Source of the DNA: Mucilaginibacter phyllosphaerae
GTDB lineage: Bacteria > Bacteroidota > Bacteroidia > Sphingobacteriales > Sphingobacteriaceae
Assembly: GCF_004378255.1 (NCBI RefSeq)
Contig: NZ_SNQG01000001.1
Location: 62,001 to 126,000 of the forward strand
Direction of reading: 5' to 3'
Length of the DNA: 64,000 nt
A program made the translations under genes and the position numbers. Under the pieces are notes generated by a model. It was not told the origin of the DNA. It was given only the letters and a program-made list of their open reading frames with translations, and ran no database searches. Shown here one piece after another: positions 61,795-64,000 of the stretch (the stretch's first letter is position 1; every line of letters begins with the position of its first letter).

Positions 61795-64000
61795 TTAAAG
61801 TAATGGCAGCGTGAACCAAAAAGTGCTTCCCTTGCCAAATTCGCTATCTACACCAATTTCCCCTCCATGTTTCCTGATGATCTCTGCACTGATGAACAGG
61901 CCTAAACCAAGGCCGGAATTTTGATAACCGGAAGCATCTGTACGGTAATAACGTTCAAAAAGGTGCGACAGTTTTTCCGGCGCAATACCCGGCCCTGTAT
62001 CCCTTACCGAAATTTTGGCCCAGTTCCCCTTTTTCGCTATATTAAAAAAAATTTGTTTTGAATTTGGCGCATATTTCACAGCGTTGTTAACCATATTTAC
62101 TACCACCTGGTCTATCCGGTGCTCATCGGCATATATCTGCAGCTTTTTATCGCCCTGCAACACCAATTCGTGCTTGCCGGTAACACGCACATGATTACAG
62201 CATTCGTTTAGCATATCTGCTACAGTAAACGTTGTTTTCTCAAGCTTTAGCTGGCCTTCGTTCATCCGGCTAAGGTTAAGCAAATCCTCTATCAGGGTGC
62301 TTATCTTATCCATACTTCGGTTGCTCTGGTCAATCAGCTTTGATAGTATGTTTGGCGGCGGGTTATCCTTCATTCTATCAAGCAATTGCAGAGCTGCCTT
62401 TAAACTGGTTATCGGTGTTTTCAGTTCATGGCTGGCAATACTTATAAAATCATCTCTTTGCTGGTCATAAGCTTTACTTTCGGTTATATCTATCATAGTC
62501 CCTGCAATACTTTCGGCGTTGTTATCATCATCATAATATGCTTTGCCGGTAGCCTTAAGCCACTTTTGCTTGCTGTTATCAAACGGGGTTATAATATATT
62601 CAACATCAAAACTTTGTTTGGTATCAATAGCATGCTGTATGGCGTTCTGTACTTTCTCTATATGTTGTGGCAGTACCATTTTTAATGATTGCCTGAGTGT
62701 AAAGTTTGAATCGGCCGCCAAGCCATGAATCTTCCTGGCCTGATCAGACAACACTAACTCATCTGTAGCAATATTTACCGACCATGTACCAATTTCTGCC
62801 GAATCTATCGCTTGCTTTAAAATATCTTTGGCCTTTTGCAACTCATTTCTTGCACTAATCTGCTCGGTAATATTTATTACAGTAGCTAATATAGCCTCTA
62901 CATTACCATTTAAATCAAATAATGGATCATAAGCAAAATCTACAATATAGTTAAGCTCGCCTAAAGGTGTGTTGATTTTTACAGGTATCTCTGGTACGGC
63001 AACACGGTTGCCACTATCAAAAACCTGCTGCAACATTTTTGGAAAAGGTTGATCATGCAACTCGGGGAAAACTTTTAAAAGCTTTTTACCCAAGGCCTGC
63101 TGCGGCGAGCGCCCCCAAATCTCATACATGGGCTGGTTGGCCATTTCTATCATCAAATCGCGGCTTTTTAAAACCGTCATCCCTATTGGTGCCGTCATCA
63201 CCATGCTTTTAAGCCTGTTTTCGCTTTGCTCTATCCTTTGGCGGGTTAAAACCTGTTCGGTTACATCAATAGCAATAATCATCACCGCACTAATGGTGCC
63301 ATCTGCAAAACGTAAAGGCTCGTACACAAAATTTACAAAAGCCTGCTCGGTAACACCATGGCGCATCACTTTTAGTTCGGCTTCGTTAGCGTAAAAGGGT
63401 ATGCCCGTATCAATTACATCATTCATTATTGGTGCATACGCTGCAGCAGCTTCGGGTATGGCTTGCCATATGGTGCGGTTTTCTACCTCGCCCATTTGTT
63501 TACCTGTCAGTTCTAAATAAGCATTATTAACCTCCTGTATCACATGATCATGAGCGCTTACAATACAGATCCCCACAGGCGCCTGCGTTACCACACTTCT
63601 AAAACGCGCTTCGCTTTCGGTAAGCGAATAATTAAGCGATTGTAATATATCTTTAGATTCGGCAAGCTCCTCGTTGGTAACTGTAAGTTCTTCTATAGTT
63701 GATGCCAGTTCCTCATTGGAAGCACCTAACTCTTCATTGGCGGCTGCCAGTTCTTCATTGGTAGAAGCTAATTCTTCATTTGTGGCTTGCAGTTCAGATT
63801 CAAGCTCTAACTCGCGCTGGCGGCTCAAATAACGTTCGGTAACATCGGTAGCCGTATGCAATACACAAATTACATCGCCGGCATTATTTTTTATAGCACG
63901 ATACTCAAAATCAAAGTAAAACTGCTGCTTTATGCCATCAACTATAAGTTCGGCCATGGTATCGCTGCCAGATATCGTTTCGCCGGTATGCAGTACGCTT
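61795..64000 (-). CDS. Multi-PAS sensor histidine kinase (5' end outside window)
   Basis: The frame stays open to the window edge, beyond the first Met at 63957, and the residues upstream continue the first PAS domain, so the gene is truncated. After this PAS part comes a coiled coil of EEL/NEEL heptads. Three further PAS domains follow (each ending ...DVTEQ or ...NITEQ/DITES). The kinase core has His in SIASHELKTPITSL, NMVNNAVKYAPNS, DTGPGIAPEKLSHLFERYYR and GLGLGLFISAEII. The visible 735 residues show no membrane segment. Confidence 0.92.
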   Translation of the reverse strand, partial: SVLHTGETISGSDTMAELIVDGIKQQFYFDFEYRAIKNNAGDVICVLHTATDVTERYLSRQRELELESELQATNEELASTNEELAAANEELGASNEELASTIEELTVTNEELAESKDILQSLNYSLTESEARFRSVVTQAPVGICIVSAHDHVIQEVNNAYLELTGKQMGEVENRTIWQAIPEAAAAYAPIMNDVIDTGIPFYANEAELKVMRHGVTEQAFVNFVYEPLRFADGTISAVMIIAIDVTEQVLTRQRIEQSENRLKSMVMTAPIGMTVLKSRDLMIEMANQPMYEIWGRSPQQALGKKLLKVFPELHDQPFPKMLQQVFDSGNRVAVPEIPVKINTPLGELNYIVDFAYDPLFDLNGNVEAILATVINITEQISARNELQKAKDILKQAIDSAEIGTWSVNIATDELVLSDQARKIHGLAADSNFTLRQSLKMVLPQHIEKVQNAIQHAIDTKQSFDVEYIITPFDNSKQKWLKATGKAYYDDDNNAESIAGTMIDITESKAYDQQRDDFISIASHELKTPITSLKAALQLLDRMKDNPPPNILSKLIDQSNRSMDKISTLIEDLLNLSRMNEGQLKLEKTTFTVADMLNECCNHVRVTGKHELVLQGDKKLQIYADEHRIDQVVVNMVNNAVKYAPNSKQIFFNIAKKGNWAKISVRDTGPGIAPEKLSHLFERYYRTDASGYQNSGLGLGLFISAEIIRKHGGEIGVDSEFGKGSTFWFTLPLL

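Noticed and set aside
63650-63830. Tandem repeat as a possible CRISPR or satellite
   Set aside because: The units are imperfect, in frame and code for a coiled coil in the kinase.

Overview
The window looks like a chromosomal segment of a Bacteroidota bacterium, most likely a Sphingobacteriaceae member close to Mucilaginibacter or Pedobacter. The clues are a gliding-motility-type GldC, a DUF4369/TlpA-like thioredoxin, CHASE3 hybrid histidine kinases, a zinc-independent lipoprotein MsrB, a Cys-type CcmE, many SusE-free housekeeping genes with weak Shine-Dalgarno sequences, and repeated copies of the Bacteroidota -7 promoter box TAnnTTTG. Genus placement is inference. I saw no tRNA, rRNA, CRISPR array, insertion sequence or prophage. 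The window is dense with ordinary genes; the only stretch above 300 bases without an intact gene (12329-12831) holds the wreck of a two-component system.

Layout. 1-9.0 kb: tail of an outer-membrane barrel protein, a TlpA-like thioredoxin, msrB, a degenerate GIY-YIG protein divergent from a LexA-like repressor, a Spy-like protein, bioF-bioD, a 3-hydroxyacyl-CoA dehydrogenase, an alpha/beta-hydrolase lipoprotein and a PhyH oxygenase. 9.0-18.3 kb, all minus: cytochrome c maturation genes ccmF, ccmE, ccmD-like, ccmC and ccmB, interrupted by the two-component relic, a hypothetical gene, glutamate dehydrogenase and a carboxypeptidase-regulatory-domain protein. 18.4-19.7 kb: an SDR and an O6-methylguanine methyltransferase. 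19.7-26.5 kb, all minus: a tight four-gene signalling operon (CHASE3-GAF hybrid kinase, CheR, CheB, REC-PAS-HK-REC) with no MCP, CheA or CheW. 26.5-29.1 kb: membrane proteins, gldC and a DEAD-box helicase. 29.2-38.2 kb: barrel protein, dihydroorotase, SRPBCC protein with a WYL regulator, DUF2007 protein, isoaspartyl peptidase, cutC and a very large metallopeptidase-propeller-barrel protein. 38.3-48.5 kb: hscA, an unrecognised exported protein, TPR protein, sugar MFS, a degenerate DEAD-box paralogue, VF530 protein, kdgK-eda and DUF4920. 48.6-57.9 kb: DUF4268 and DUF763 proteins, DUF4142, an endolysin-like M15 peptidase, PEP carboxylase, FUSC transporter-like protein, PRC-barrel and OmpA proteins. 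58.1-64 kb: M28 peptidase, AlkB-like oxygenase and two sensor histidine kinases, the last cut by the window edge.

Points most worth a second look are: the CheR/CheB pair embedded in a histidine-kinase operon whose sensor has a Glu/Gln-rich coiled coil that could be a methylation substrate; a DEAD-box paralogue that has lost most catalytic motifs; the shattered two-component locus with a surviving palindromic operator-like site; the Cys-containing CcmE; the DUF4268-DUF763 pair with a helix-hairpin-helix-like motif; and -7 boxes placed 4-8 bases before start codons, which suggests leaderless mRNAs.
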